This document shows positions 33,839 to 41,814 of a DNA stretch of 64,000 bases, piece after piece. The notes under the pieces are model-generated. The model did no database searches. It was not told where the DNA came from and saw nothing but the letters and a program-made list of their open reading frames with translations. Position 1 is the stretch's first letter. Each line of letters starts with the position of its first letter. The stretch lies in contig NZ_JARCJD010000009.1 in the NCBI RefSeq assembly GCF_028890115.1, positions 99,473 through 163,472 of the forward strand, in the 5' to 3' direction. The position numbers and the translations under genes are program-made. Source of the stretch: Phaeobacter sp. QD34_24. Lineage in GTDB: Bacteria; Pseudomonadota; Alphaproteobacteria; Rhodobacterales; Rhodobacteraceae.

Positions 33839-36643
33839 TCACGCGGTCTCATCCACGGGGGCAGTTTGTCCGGGACGGAAGACGTATCGCTGGTAGATGC
33901 GGCCGATCCCGATCAAGGCCAGGCCCAGCCCCAGGAAGGAAGCGACCCGGAACAGACCCGTCAGATCGGACATGTCGAAAAGGAAGACCTTCGCCACGGT
34001 GATCAGCAGAACCGCCAGGGAGGCATAGCGCAGCGGGACCGACACCCGCAGGATGCCGATTGCCAACAGGCACAGGGCAAAGAGGATCCAGACGGCGGAA
34101 TAGGCATAGAACTCCAGATTGCTGGGCTGTGTCGTATCGGTCAGGACAATCACCGATCCCCAGAAGGCGCGCCGGGTTTCCAGGGTGATGTAGAGGAACA
34201 GCAGCCCCCCGGCTGCCCCGGGAAGAAGCCGTCGCAACCTGTCGGTCAACTGAAATTGCCTGCTGCGGCCAATCACCAGCAGCAGAATGGCCGGGACCAG
34301 ATAGGCCAGCGCCAGAAGGTTCAGCAGCGGCAGGCGCCCGACCGGTTCACCGGTGAGCAGCGGCGACAGGCTGAGGACCGCGCCAAAGACGATCGTGCCT
34401 AGCGCAAGTAGTAACAGCCCCATGCCCGCCGGATAGGGCCAGCGCCGCTGCCCGCGTCGGGCTTCAAAAAGCAGCAGACCGGCGGCCACCAGCCACCAGA
34501 TCACCTGTACCGACTGGTCGAACAGGGCCCAGTTTGCCGGGGACAGATCACCCGAGGTCCAGAGCTTGAACTGCAGCGCGACCATAAGGAAGGCAAAGCC
34601 TGCGGCCGCGATCTCGCACAGGGTGCGGGTCAGATCCGTGGGGCTGCCGCCAAAGAGGCGCGCGGCGACAAGACTGGCCGCCGCCGGCAGCCCATAGCCG
34701 TAGATCACCCAGCCAAAGAGGCCAAAGACATCGCCCTCATAGTCCAGGATCATCGGGTTCAGCGCCAGTCGGGCGATCACCACCAGGGTGACCAGCGCGG
34801 CGATTGTGCGAAGGGGCTGCAGGCGCACGCGCGTCCAGATCCAGGCCAGCGCCAGCGTTTCAAAACCCAGCGCGACAGTGAGCCAGGCCTCTCGCAGCAG
34901 GCAGGTAAAGGCCAGCGCCAGCGCTGCGGTCGCACCTGCCGCAAAAAGGGCCGTGGCAAGGTCGCTGCCGGGGCCATGATCCGCCCATCGCCCCGTTCGC
35001 ACGGCAGCGGCCACGGCCAGAAGGGCCAGGGCGCCGCCAATCAGGGCCCAGGCGACATCGGTCTCCAGCCCGCCGATCCGCCAATAGCCGATCACGAAGA
35101 ACAGCAGTGGCATCAGGTTGGCAATCCCGGCCCAGACGGCCTTGCTGCGCCCCCAGCGCATGCCGATAAATCCGCCAACTCCAAACAGCGCGGCAAAGGT
35201 CCACAAGGCATGGGCATAGACCCGGTACTCAGGCGGGACCAGGAAGGGGCCGAAGCCGCGATCCGGCAGATCCTGTGCGGCGATGGCCGGGGTCACCTCC
35301 ACTGGTGTCGGCCAGAGCAGGACCGCCGCCAGGGTGATGGTGGCCGAGGCCAGCAACAGGCTTTCCAGCGCCGCGCGGCGTGTCGCCATCAGGAGCGCGG
35401 CCGCCCCGTAGGCACCGATGAAGGCAAAACCCGCCCCGTTGAAGCCAGTCGCTGCCGCAACAGCTAATAGCAGCAGACCTGATAGCGCAAAGCCAAGCCC
35501 GGATGTATCGGCCAGCATCTTGACCGCCCATCGCCACAGGGGCGTTTCGGGCCGTTTGATCGGCAGTCCGGTCGAGAGCAGCGCAAACAGCAGCGCCAGG
35601 CCAAGGGCATAGCTGCTCAACACGCCCTGATCTCCAAGTGTCCAGCTGCCCTCCAGCCACAGAACCGGCCACACAAGGGCACCGGTCAAGGCCAGGTAAG
35701 AAAACCACCACCATTTGCGCCAGACCATCACCAGTAGGCATCCGGCAGTCAGCACAAAGAGGTAGAGAAACAGCGGCATCGCCTGCGGTACCGGCGTATC
35801 CACGAGGGCGGGCACCAGATACCCGGCAACTAGCCCCAGCAGCGCCACAAAAGGTCCCTGGCGCAGAGAGAGCAGCAAAGCGGCATAGGAGGTCAGCGCC
35901 AGGGCGACAAAGCCGGTGGTCGGCGTCAGCAGTCCGAAAATGCCATGGGCCGCATATAGCGACACAAACACCGCAAAGATGCCCGATCCGGACAGGGCCG
36001 GGGGCACGTAATCCGGGTTCACCGCCCGCTCTACCGCCTTGACCGGATTGCGCATGGCCCATTCGCCAGCCGCCAGCAATGCCCCCCCGAGCAGCAGGCC
36101 CAGGATCACCCGTGTCATCGGCGTCAGCCAGCCCTGATCGACCGCATAGCGGAACAGGAACACCGCGCTGAGCGCAACAGCGATGGCCCCCACCCAGATT
36201 AGCCATTGCGAGGCCAGGGTTTCCTCCAGGCTGCGGCCAGGAACATCCACGGGGTCTTCGGGGGGCTGTGACCGGGTGATGCCCCAAGGCGTATTGCCAC
36301 CTGCCGGTGTCCGAGAAGTTTCTTCTGCTGCTGGACCTTCGGACTGTGCCTCTGCGGCAGGCACGGCCTCGCGCCTCTGTTCCTGCTGGTCCGACATTTC
36401 GGCGTCTTCTGTCGCAGCGTCGATGTGATCGGCAGCAGGCTTGACCACGGTCTGTTCTGTGTCTGGCTGCATCCTGGCGGGTGGGCTGCCTGTTCCAAGT
36501 GCGAGTTCGTCAAGCGCCTCTGAGAGCCGACGTTCCAGCGCGTCCAGTCGGTCTTCTTGTTTGCGTAGCAAAATACGCAGATAGATCGGGGCCGCGATAA
36601 TGAAAACAATGATAAGGAGAATGATCAAAGGAAATACAGTCAT
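33839..36643 (-). CDS. DUF2339 multi-pass membrane protein
   Basis: The protein has 934 residues. It begins with one membrane segment (FPLIILLIIVFIIAAPIYL), then a coiled-coil-like stretch (RKQEDRLDALERRLSEALDEL) and a soluble acidic linker of about 100 residues. From LEETLASQWLIWVGAIAVALSAVFLFRYAVDQGWL onward it has more than 20 hydrophobic helices. This opening and the high helix count match DUF2339 proteins, for which no function is established. It is convergent with the NRPS unit and looks like a chromosomal boundary gene rather than a pathway member. It diverges from dusA across about 200 bases. Confidence 0.85.
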   Translation of the reverse strand: MTVFPLIILLIIVFIIAAPIYLRILLRKQEDRLDALERRLSEALDELALGTGSPPARMQPDTEQTVVKPAADHIDAATEDAEMSDQQEQRREAVPAAEAQSEGPAAEETSRTPAGGNTPWGITRSQPPEDPVDVPGRSLEETLASQWLIWVGAIAVALSAVFLFRYAVDQGWLTPMTRVILGLLLGGALLAAGEWAMRNPVKAVERAVNPDYVPPALSGSGIFAVFVSLYAAHGIFGLLTPTTGFVALALTSYAALLLSLRQGPFVALLGLVAGYLVPALVDTPVPQAMPLFLYLFVLTAGCLLVMVWRKWWWFSYLALTGALVWPVLWLEGSWTLGDQGVLSSYALGLALLFALLSTGLPIKRPETPLWRWAVKMLADTSGLGFALSGLLLLAVAAATGFNGAGFAFIGAYGAAALLMATRRAALESLLLASATITLAAVLLWPTPVEVTPAIAAQDLPDRGFGPFLVPPEYRVYAHALWTFAALFGVGGFIGMRWGRSKAVWAGIANLMPLLFFVIGYWRIGGLETDVAWALIGGALALLAVAAAVRTGRWADHGPGSDLATALFAAGATAALALAFTCLLREAWLTVALGFETLALAWIWTRVRLQPLRTIAALVTLVVIARLALNPMILDYEGDVFGLFGWVIYGYGLPAAASLVAARLFGGSPTDLTRTLCEIAAAGFAFLMVALQFKLWTSGDLSPANWALFDQSVQVIWWLVAAGLLLFEARRGQRRWPYPAGMGLLLLALGTIVFGAVLSLSPLLTGEPVGRLPLLNLLALAYLVPAILLLVIGRSRQFQLTDRLRRLLPGAAGGLLFLYITLETRRAFWGSVIVLTDTTQPSNLEFYAYSAVWILFALCLLAIGILRVSVPLRYASLAVLLITVAKVFLFDMSDLTGLFRVASFLGLGLALIGIGRIYQRYVFRPGQTAPVDETA

Positions 36644-36844
36644 GAAGACACCCTTTCACCTCATGCGCTTGCAGGCAATAGCTCTGCTGGGCGGCCAAAT
36701 CGGTATGCTCTTGCCGCCAAGACCGTGCCGCGCGGATTTGCTCTTGCACATCCTGCGCAAGCGGTGTTTTGGCCTCTGCTTGTCAGCTTCTGCATGCTAT
36801 TGGAGGGGCGGGGAAACAACCGGGGAAGCAACGAGGTGCGCCAA

Positions 36845-37852
36845 GTGTCTGACATTGCGAGAAACGACCTGAGACGGCACGCACGCCTTAGTGTCGCACC
36901 GATGATGGACTGGACCGATCGCCATTGTCGCTACCTGCATCGCCTGCTGAGCCAGGAGACCCTTCTATATACGGAAATGGTAACGGCCCCGGCGCTGGTG
37001 CGCGGGGGGGCGTTGCATCTGCTGGACCACAGCCCCGAGGAACATCCGGTGGCCCTGCAATTGGGCGGATCCGAACCGGGGGAGTTGGCCGAGGCTGCGC
37101 GGCTGGGGGCCGAGGCTGGCTATGATGAGATCAACCTCAACTGCGGCTGTCCCAGCGACCGGGTGCAATCGGGGGCCTTTGGCGCGGTGCTGATGAAGAC
37201 GCCGGAGCTGGTGGCCGACTGCGTGGCGGCCATGGCAGAGGCGGTCGCGGTTGAAGTTACTGTCAAATGCCGTATCGGTGTGGACGATCAGCAACCCGAA
37301 GAGGTGTTGCCCGGTTTTCTGGAGAAGATCCGCGCGGCGGGTTGTCAGCGGGTGACGGTGCATGCGCGCAAGGCCTGGCTGCAGGGGCTGTCGCCCAAGG
37401 AAAATCGCGATATCCCGCCGCTGGATTACGACCTGGTGCACCGGATGAAGGTGGAATTCCCGGATCTGCATATCTCGATCAATGGCGGTATCGCCTCGCT
37501 GGAGGCCGCACAGGCGCATCTGGATCAGGGGTTGGATGGTGTGATGATCGGCCGTGCCGCCTATCATCAGCCTGCCGATATCCTATCTGCCGCCGACCCG
37601 GTGATCTATGGCTGTGGAGAGGTGCGCGATGCGGTGGCGGTGGTTCACCGGATGCTGCCCTATATCGAAGCTCATCTGAGTGCCGGTGCACGGCTGCACC
37701 AGATCACCCGGCACATGCTGGGGCTGTTTGCCGGGCGTCCCGGCGCGCGCGCCTGGCGGCGCATCCTGTCGGAAGGGGCCAACCGCCCCGGGGCGGGGCC
37801 GGACCTGGTGCTGGAGGCCTTGGCTCAGGTTTCGGACCGCTCTGCGGCCTGA
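36845..37852 (+). CDS. dusA: tRNA-dihydrouridine synthase DusA
   Basis: The start is most likely the GTG at 36845 (MSDIARNDLRRHARLSVAPMMDWTD), with GAGG 8 bases upstream, giving 335 residues. An open frame extends to 36725 but that extra part is not family-like. FMN- and substrate-binding motifs are clear: LSVAPMMDWTDRHCR, ALQLGGSEP, NLNCGCPSDRVQSGAFGA with the catalytic Cys, and INGGIAS, then GVMIGRAAY. The enzyme reduces uridines in the D-loop of tRNA using NADPH and FMN. The CGCPSDRVQSG form is that of DusA rather than DusB or DusC. It is followed by a convergent DUF1289 gene with no space between them. Confidence 0.95.
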   Translation: MSDIARNDLRRHARLSVAPMMDWTDRHCRYLHRLLSQETLLYTEMVTAPALVRGGALHLLDHSPEEHPVALQLGGSEPGELAEAARLGAEAGYDEINLNCGCPSDRVQSGAFGAVLMKTPELVADCVAAMAEAVAVEVTVKCRIGVDDQQPEEVLPGFLEKIRAAGCQRVTVHARKAWLQGLSPKENRDIPPLDYDLVHRMKVEFPDLHISINGGIASLEAAQAHLDQGLDGVMIGRAAYHQPADILSAADPVIYGCGEVRDAVAVVHRMLPYIEAHLSAGARLHQITRHMLGLFAGRPGARAWRRILSEGANRPGAGPDLVLEALAQVSDRSAA

Positions 37853-38119
37853 TCAGCTCTGTGTGTTTTTCTGCGCGTTTTGCTGTATCCGGGCCGCGCG
37901 CCCTCCGCGGCGTTTCTTGAGAAGAGAGGCGCGGTCCGGCAGCTCTTCCATCACTGTGGCGCGTGCCTCGGGTGACATCTTCGACCAGCGGGTGATTTCA
38001 TCGATGGAGCGATAGCAGCCGGTGCAGATGCGGGCCTCCGGGTGGACCACGCAGAGTTTGATGCAGGGCGACTGGATTTCCTGCCGCATCCAGATCTTGT
38101 CCGTGGGGTGGTCAGCCAT
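37853..38119 (-). CDS. DUF1289 family small protein
   Basis: The protein has 88 residues. It contains SPCIKLCVVHPEARICTGCYRSIDEITRW, the DUF1289 pattern with four cysteines arranged C-x3-C and C-x2-C, which probably binds a metal or iron-sulfur cluster. The rest is a Lys/Arg-rich tail. The function is not established. Its start lies inside the end of ruvX with an 8-base overlap, so it belongs to the ccmI-ruvX operon. It may assist RNA or cluster metabolism, but nothing in the sequence proves that. Confidence 0.9.
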   Translation of the reverse strand: MADHPTDKIWMRQEIQSPCIKLCVVHPEARICTGCYRSIDEITRWSKMSPEARATVMEELPDRASLLKKRRGGRAARIQQNAQKNTQS

Positions 38120-38585
38120 TGTTCAAATGCCTCATGCGGTCCAGCGCTCCCTGCAGGATATAGGAGGCTGCCACGTGATCGATCACCTCGGAACGGCGTT
38201 TGCGAGACGTATCCGCCTCGAGCAGCGCCTTTTCGGCGGCGACCGTGCTGAGGCGTTCGTCCCAGAACCCGATCGGCAGATCGGTCAGCCGGGCCATGTT
38301 ACGGGCAAAGGCACGGGTGGATTGGCAACGCGGTCCTTCACTGCCGTCCATGTTGCGGGGCAGGCCCAAAAGGATGCCGCCCACATCGCGGTCCTTGATG
38401 ATCTTCAGGAGCCGCGCGCTGTCGAGGGTGAATTTCTTGCGCCGCACGGTTTCCAGCGGGGTGGCAACCGCGCCGATACGATCGGAAACCGCAACGCCGA
38501 TGGTCTTGTCCCCCAGATCCAGTCCGATCAGGGCCGTAAACCCGGGCAGGGCGGCGGCGAAATCTTCGAAACTCTCATGGATCAT
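38112..38585 (-). CDS. ruvX: Holliday junction resolvase-like RuvX/YqgF nuclease
   Basis: The protein has 157 residues from the ATG at 38585, which overlaps the ccmI stop as ATGA. The RNase-H-like fold is visible: LIGLDLGDKTIGVAVSD with the first catalytic Asp, LLGLPRNMDGSEGPRCQ, FARNMARL, and WDERLSTVAAEKALL, then KRRSEVIDHVAASYILQ with the last acidic residues. YqgF/RuvX proteins process the 5' end of pre-16S rRNA and are near-universal in bacteria. It is the middle gene of a ccmI-ruvX-DUF1289 operon, an arrangement I consider ordinary for this bacterial group. Confidence 0.95.
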   Translation of the reverse strand: MIHESFEDFAAALPGFTALIGLDLGDKTIGVAVSDRIGAVATPLETVRRKKFTLDSARLLKIIKDRDVGGILLGLPRNMDGSEGPRCQSTRAFARNMARLTDLPIGFWDERLSTVAAEKALLEADTSRKRRSEVIDHVAASYILQGALDRMRHLNNG

Positions 38586-39826
38586 TCGGCGACCCCGGCC
38601 TGACGGGCAGCGGCGGTGATCAGCTCCAGCGCGGCGCTGTCCCCCGTGAAGGTCTGTTGCGCCTCCTGGTAGATGGCGCGGGCCTGTTCTGTATCGCCAA
38701 GAACCCCCAGCGCGCCGATGAGGCGAGCCCATTCCTGCACCGTGCCGCCTTCGGTCGCAAGCCGGTCCGACAGCCGCGCGACCATGCCGCGCACCATCTC
38801 GGCGCGGTCCTCATCACTCATGGCGGCGGCATTTTCCACGTCGGCCGCATCGGGGCCGGGCAGGGCACCGGCAAGGGGCGGTTTCCCTTGCGGCGTGATC
38901 GGTTGGTATTCGACCCCGGCGCGGAAGGCCATGTCCTCGATCTGCCGCTGGATGCCATCGACCCAAGGATCGCCTGGTGCGCTGGTCCGCAGGGTCTCGG
39001 CCCAGATCTGATAGGCGCGGTCCGGGCGGTCCAGCTGACCCTGCATCAGCCCGTAGTAATAACGCGCCGCCCCGTTTTCGGAGTCACGCTTCAGGGTCTG
39101 GACCAGCGCGGCCTCTGCCTCGGGGGAGACATAGCCACCGGTGGCCATGATCATCAGCTCGGCCAACTCGCCGAAATCGCTGGCCCCCACCGCGCCGGAC
39201 ATGAGCTCGATGAACCGGGCCTTGGCCTGATGGGCGGCGGTGAAATTGCCCAAGTTCGCCTCGTGCTGCGCCAGCAGCGCATGGCCCTGAGCGTCATCGG
39301 GGCGTTTGGCCACGGTCTGGCGCAGTTGTTCGACCAGTTGGCGGTAGCTGTCTTCCACTTCGGGCGCCGGGAACGGGGGCACCTGGGCTTCGGCCTCTGC
39401 CTGAGAGGGGCGGTTTTCGGCGCGTTCCTCTGCCATGGCGATACGGGTCTTGAGCGCCAGATCGCCATAGCCAGGCGCGCCGAGGTTGGCATAAAGCGCC
39501 AGGGTGCCGCCGCAGAGTGCCAGCACCAGGATCAGCGCCATGCCGCGGGACAGGCCCGCAGGCTGATTGGCGCCGCCGCCGTCCTTTTGCAATTGCGCAT
39601 CGGCAGCCAGAATGCGGCGCGACACCTCGGTGCGGATGCGGCCCGCGTCGGCTTCATTGATGACACCGCGCGCCAGATCCTTGTCCACGTCGCGCAATTG
39701 CTGGCGATAGACGCGCAGGTCATAAGCCGCGGGCGGTTCACCCATATCGCGGCTGCGCAGCAGAACCAATGCCATCAATCCGGCAACGGCCAGGGCCATA
39801 AAGGCGGTCAGGATCCAGAAAACCAT
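38582..39826 (-). CDS. ccmI: c-type cytochrome biogenesis protein CcmI
   Basis: The protein has 414 residues. The ATG at 39826 is favoured because GGAG lies 5 bases upstream; a GTG two codons earlier would overlap that site. The N-terminus has a membrane segment (VFWILTAFMALAVAGLMALVLL) and a loop with leucine-zipper-like helices (YRQQLRDVDKDLARGVINEADA). A second membrane segment lies near residue 100, and a periplasmic TPR region follows. CcmI binds apocytochrome c and delivers it to the haem ligation machinery. No other ccm genes are in the window. Confidence 0.92.
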   Translation of the reverse strand: MVFWILTAFMALAVAGLMALVLLRSRDMGEPPAAYDLRVYRQQLRDVDKDLARGVINEADAGRIRTEVSRRILAADAQLQKDGGGANQPAGLSRGMALILVLALCGGTLALYANLGAPGYGDLALKTRIAMAEERAENRPSQAEAEAQVPPFPAPEVEDSYRQLVEQLRQTVAKRPDDAQGHALLAQHEANLGNFTAAHQAKARFIELMSGAVGASDFGELAELMIMATGGYVSPEAEAALVQTLKRDSENGAARYYYGLMQGQLDRPDRAYQIWAETLRTSAPGDPWVDGIQRQIEDMAFRAGVEYQPITPQGKPPLAGALPGPDAADVENAAAMSDEDRAEMVRGMVARLSDRLATEGGTVQEWARLIGALGVLGDTEQARAIYQEAQQTFTGDSAALELITAAARQAGVAE

Positions 39827-40057
39827 GCTCACTCCGATGTTTCACCCCCATCTATATCTCCAGTGCCCGCGAAAAAAGGCCTAACTGCTGCGTCACCCTG
39901 TCTGCACCCTGTCTGCGCCTGGATCTTGCCAGGATGTCTCTGGGGATTTCCGATGATCGGTGATGTCGCATCTATACAGAAATGCGACGATAAACGGCAC
40001 CGCTCCGTGCCTGCCCTCGGGCATACCAAGAGAAGACGGGAACCAGTGGATTCGCTC
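39827..40057. promoter_or_regulatory. divergent region between ccmI and soxB
   Basis: The 231 bases separate two divergent transcription units and must contain the sox operon promoter. I see no convincing -35/-10 pair, riboswitch or long palindrome. A GTG at 40046 in frame with soxB could be an alternative start, but the family's usual N-terminus (KRYSAFAVAREALR) begins at the ATG at 40058. Confidence 0.3.
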
Positions 40058-41302
40058 ATGAAACGCTATTCAGCCTTTGCTGTCGCGCGGGAGGCCCTGC
40101 GCTATCACACCGGATGGGAACGCGCCTGGCGCAATCCTGCGCCGAAACGCCAGTATGACGTGATCATCGTTGGCGCCGGCGGACACGGCCTTGCGACGGC
40201 CTATTACCTGGGCAAGAATTTTGGCATCACCAATGTGGCGGTGCTGGAAAAGGGCTGGCTGGGCGGCGGCAACACCGGGCGCAACACCACCATCATCCGC
40301 TCGAACTACCTGCAGGATCCGTCTGCGGCGATCTATGAAAAGGCGCGGTCCCTTTATGAGGATATGAGCCAGGATCTGAACTACAACGTGATGTTCTCCC
40401 CGCGCGGTGTCATCATGCTGGCCCAGACCGAGCACGAGGTGCGCGGCTACAAGCGCACCGCCCATGCCAATGCCCTGCAAGGGGTCTCGACCGAGTGGAT
40501 CGAACCTGCCCGCGTCAAGGAGCTGGTGCCGATCATCAACCTGGCCGGTCCCCGCTATCCCGTGCTGGGCGGTCTTTGGCAGGAGCGCGGCGGCACCGCG
40601 CGCCATGATGCGGTGGCCTGGGGCTATGCGCGGGCCTGTTCGGCTATGGGGATGGACATCATCCAGCAATGCGAAGTCACCGGTGTGCGCAGCGAAGGCG
40701 GCCGCGTCATCGGTGTCGATACCACCAAGGGCGCCATCGATTGCGACAAGCTGGGCATGGTGGTTGCGGGCAACTGTTCGCACCTCAGCCAAATGGCCGG
40801 TTTCCGCCTGCCGGTGGAAAGCGTCGCGCTGCAGGCGCTGGTTTCCGAGCCGATCAAGCCTTGCATGGATGTGGTCGTCATGGCCAATACCGTGCACGGC
40901 TACATGAGCCAGTCCGACAAGGGCGAAATGGTGATCGGCGGCGGCACCGACGGGTTCAACAACTACACCCAGCGCGGATCCTTCCACCATATCGAGGAAA
41001 CCGTGCGCGCCCTGATCGAGACCTTCCCGATGGTCTCGCGCCTCAAGATGCTGCGCCAATGGGGCGGGATCGTTGACGTGACCGGCGACCGTTCACCCAT
41101 CATCTCGAAAACCCCGGTGCAGAACTGTTTTGTGAACGCAGGCTGGGGCACCGGCGGCTTCAAGGCCATTCCGGGGTCCGGCTGGGCCATGGCCGAGCTG
41201 ATGGCGACCGGCCATTCACCACTGGCCGAAGAGTTCTCGATGATGCGTTTCAAGGAAGGCAAGTTCATTGATGAGAGCGTCGCTGCGGGGGTGGCGCATT
41301 GA
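40058..41302 (+). CDS. soxB: sarcosine oxidase beta subunit
   Basis: The protein has 414 residues. The dinucleotide-binding motif VIIVGAGGHGLATAYYLGKN and the DAO-fold signatures (GGGNTGRNTTIIRSNYL, then the C-terminal NAGWGTGGFKAIPGSGWAMAEL) identify the beta subunit of heterotetrameric sarcosine oxidase. This subunit carries covalent FMN and the sarcosine oxidation site. The operon order B-D-A-G is canonical. The complex oxidises sarcosine to glycine and passes the methyl group to tetrahydrofolate with release of hydrogen peroxide. It allows growth on sarcosine, glycine betaine or creatine breakdown products. Confidence 0.97.
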   Translation: MKRYSAFAVAREALRYHTGWERAWRNPAPKRQYDVIIVGAGGHGLATAYYLGKNFGITNVAVLEKGWLGGGNTGRNTTIIRSNYLQDPSAAIYEKARSLYEDMSQDLNYNVMFSPRGVIMLAQTEHEVRGYKRTAHANALQGVSTEWIEPARVKELVPIINLAGPRYPVLGGLWQERGGTARHDAVAWGYARACSAMGMDIIQQCEVTGVRSEGGRVIGVDTTKGAIDCDKLGMVVAGNCSHLSQMAGFRLPVESVALQALVSEPIKPCMDVVVMANTVHGYMSQSDKGEMVIGGGTDGFNNYTQRGSFHHIEETVRALIETFPMVSRLKMLRQWGGIVDVTGDRSPIISKTPVQNCFVNAGWGTGGFKAIPGSGWAMAELMATGHSPLAEEFSMMRFKEGKFIDESVAAGVAH

Positions 41303-41326
41303 TGGCGTTGGCGATCCTTCCGACCA

Positions 41327-41374
41327 ATGCGACGCAAAGCGTCGCATCGCGCCCGACCCGCCCCCATGGGCGGG
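41327..41374 (+). other. two stem-loops in the soxB-soxD gap
   Basis: ATGCGACGC at 41327-41335 and GCGTCGCAT at 41339-41347 form a perfect 9-bp stem with a 3-base loop. CCCGCCC at 41357-41363 and GGGCGGG at 41368-41374 form a second 7-bp stem with a 4-base loop. Neither has a following T-run. They lie within an operon gap of 133 bases, while the other sox genes are spaced by 49 bases or overlap. They may protect the soxB message or reduce read-through into soxDAG. Confidence 0.55.
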
Positions 41375-41435
41375 CGCGTTCCGCCCCCGCCCTCGGTCCG
41401 GGCGCTGTAGACCAGATCAAACCGGAGCATGGCCC

Positions 41436-41765
41436 ATGCTAATCCTTGAATGCCCCTATTGCGGCGTCAAAGCCGAGGAAACCGAACTCCACGCCGGTGG
41501 CGAGGCGCATCTGAAACGCTTTGGTCCCGGCTCCTCGGATGATGAGTTTCACGACTACCTCTTCATGCGGGAAAACCCCAAGGGCGTGCATTTCGAACGC
41601 TGGCGGCATGTGACCGGCTGCGGCAAGTGGTTCCACGCGGCCCGCTGTACCATGACGCTTGAGGTCTTCGGCACCTACACGGCGCAGACCAGCGCGCCGC
41701 CGCAGGAGATCCGCGATGCGATCACCGCCAAACGCCCCGGCTGGAGCTGGAGGGAGTTCGAATGA
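41436..41765 (+). CDS. soxD: sarcosine oxidase delta subunit
   Basis: The protein has 109 residues from the ATG at 41436, with CCGGAG upstream. MLILECPYCGVKAEETEL shows the first half of the zinc site (C-x2-C), and a His and a distal Cys follow in the region HVTGCGKWFHAARC. The delta subunit binds zinc and is structural in the heterotetramer. The sequence HDYLFMRENPKGVHFERWRH is characteristic of the family. Confidence 0.96.
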   Translation: MLILECPYCGVKAEETELHAGGEAHLKRFGPGSSDDEFHDYLFMRENPKGVHFERWRHVTGCGKWFHAARCTMTLEVFGTYTAQTSAPPQEIRDAITAKRPGWSWREFE

Positions 41766-41814
41766 TCCGCCGCCCAACCCCATCTGTCGCCGTCTTTTGC
41801 AAAAGGTCCGCAGC

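Noticed and set aside
38657..40057. In-frame upstream extension of soxB
   Set aside because: The extension runs antisense through ccmI and is not family-like. The conserved soxB N-terminus starts at 40058.
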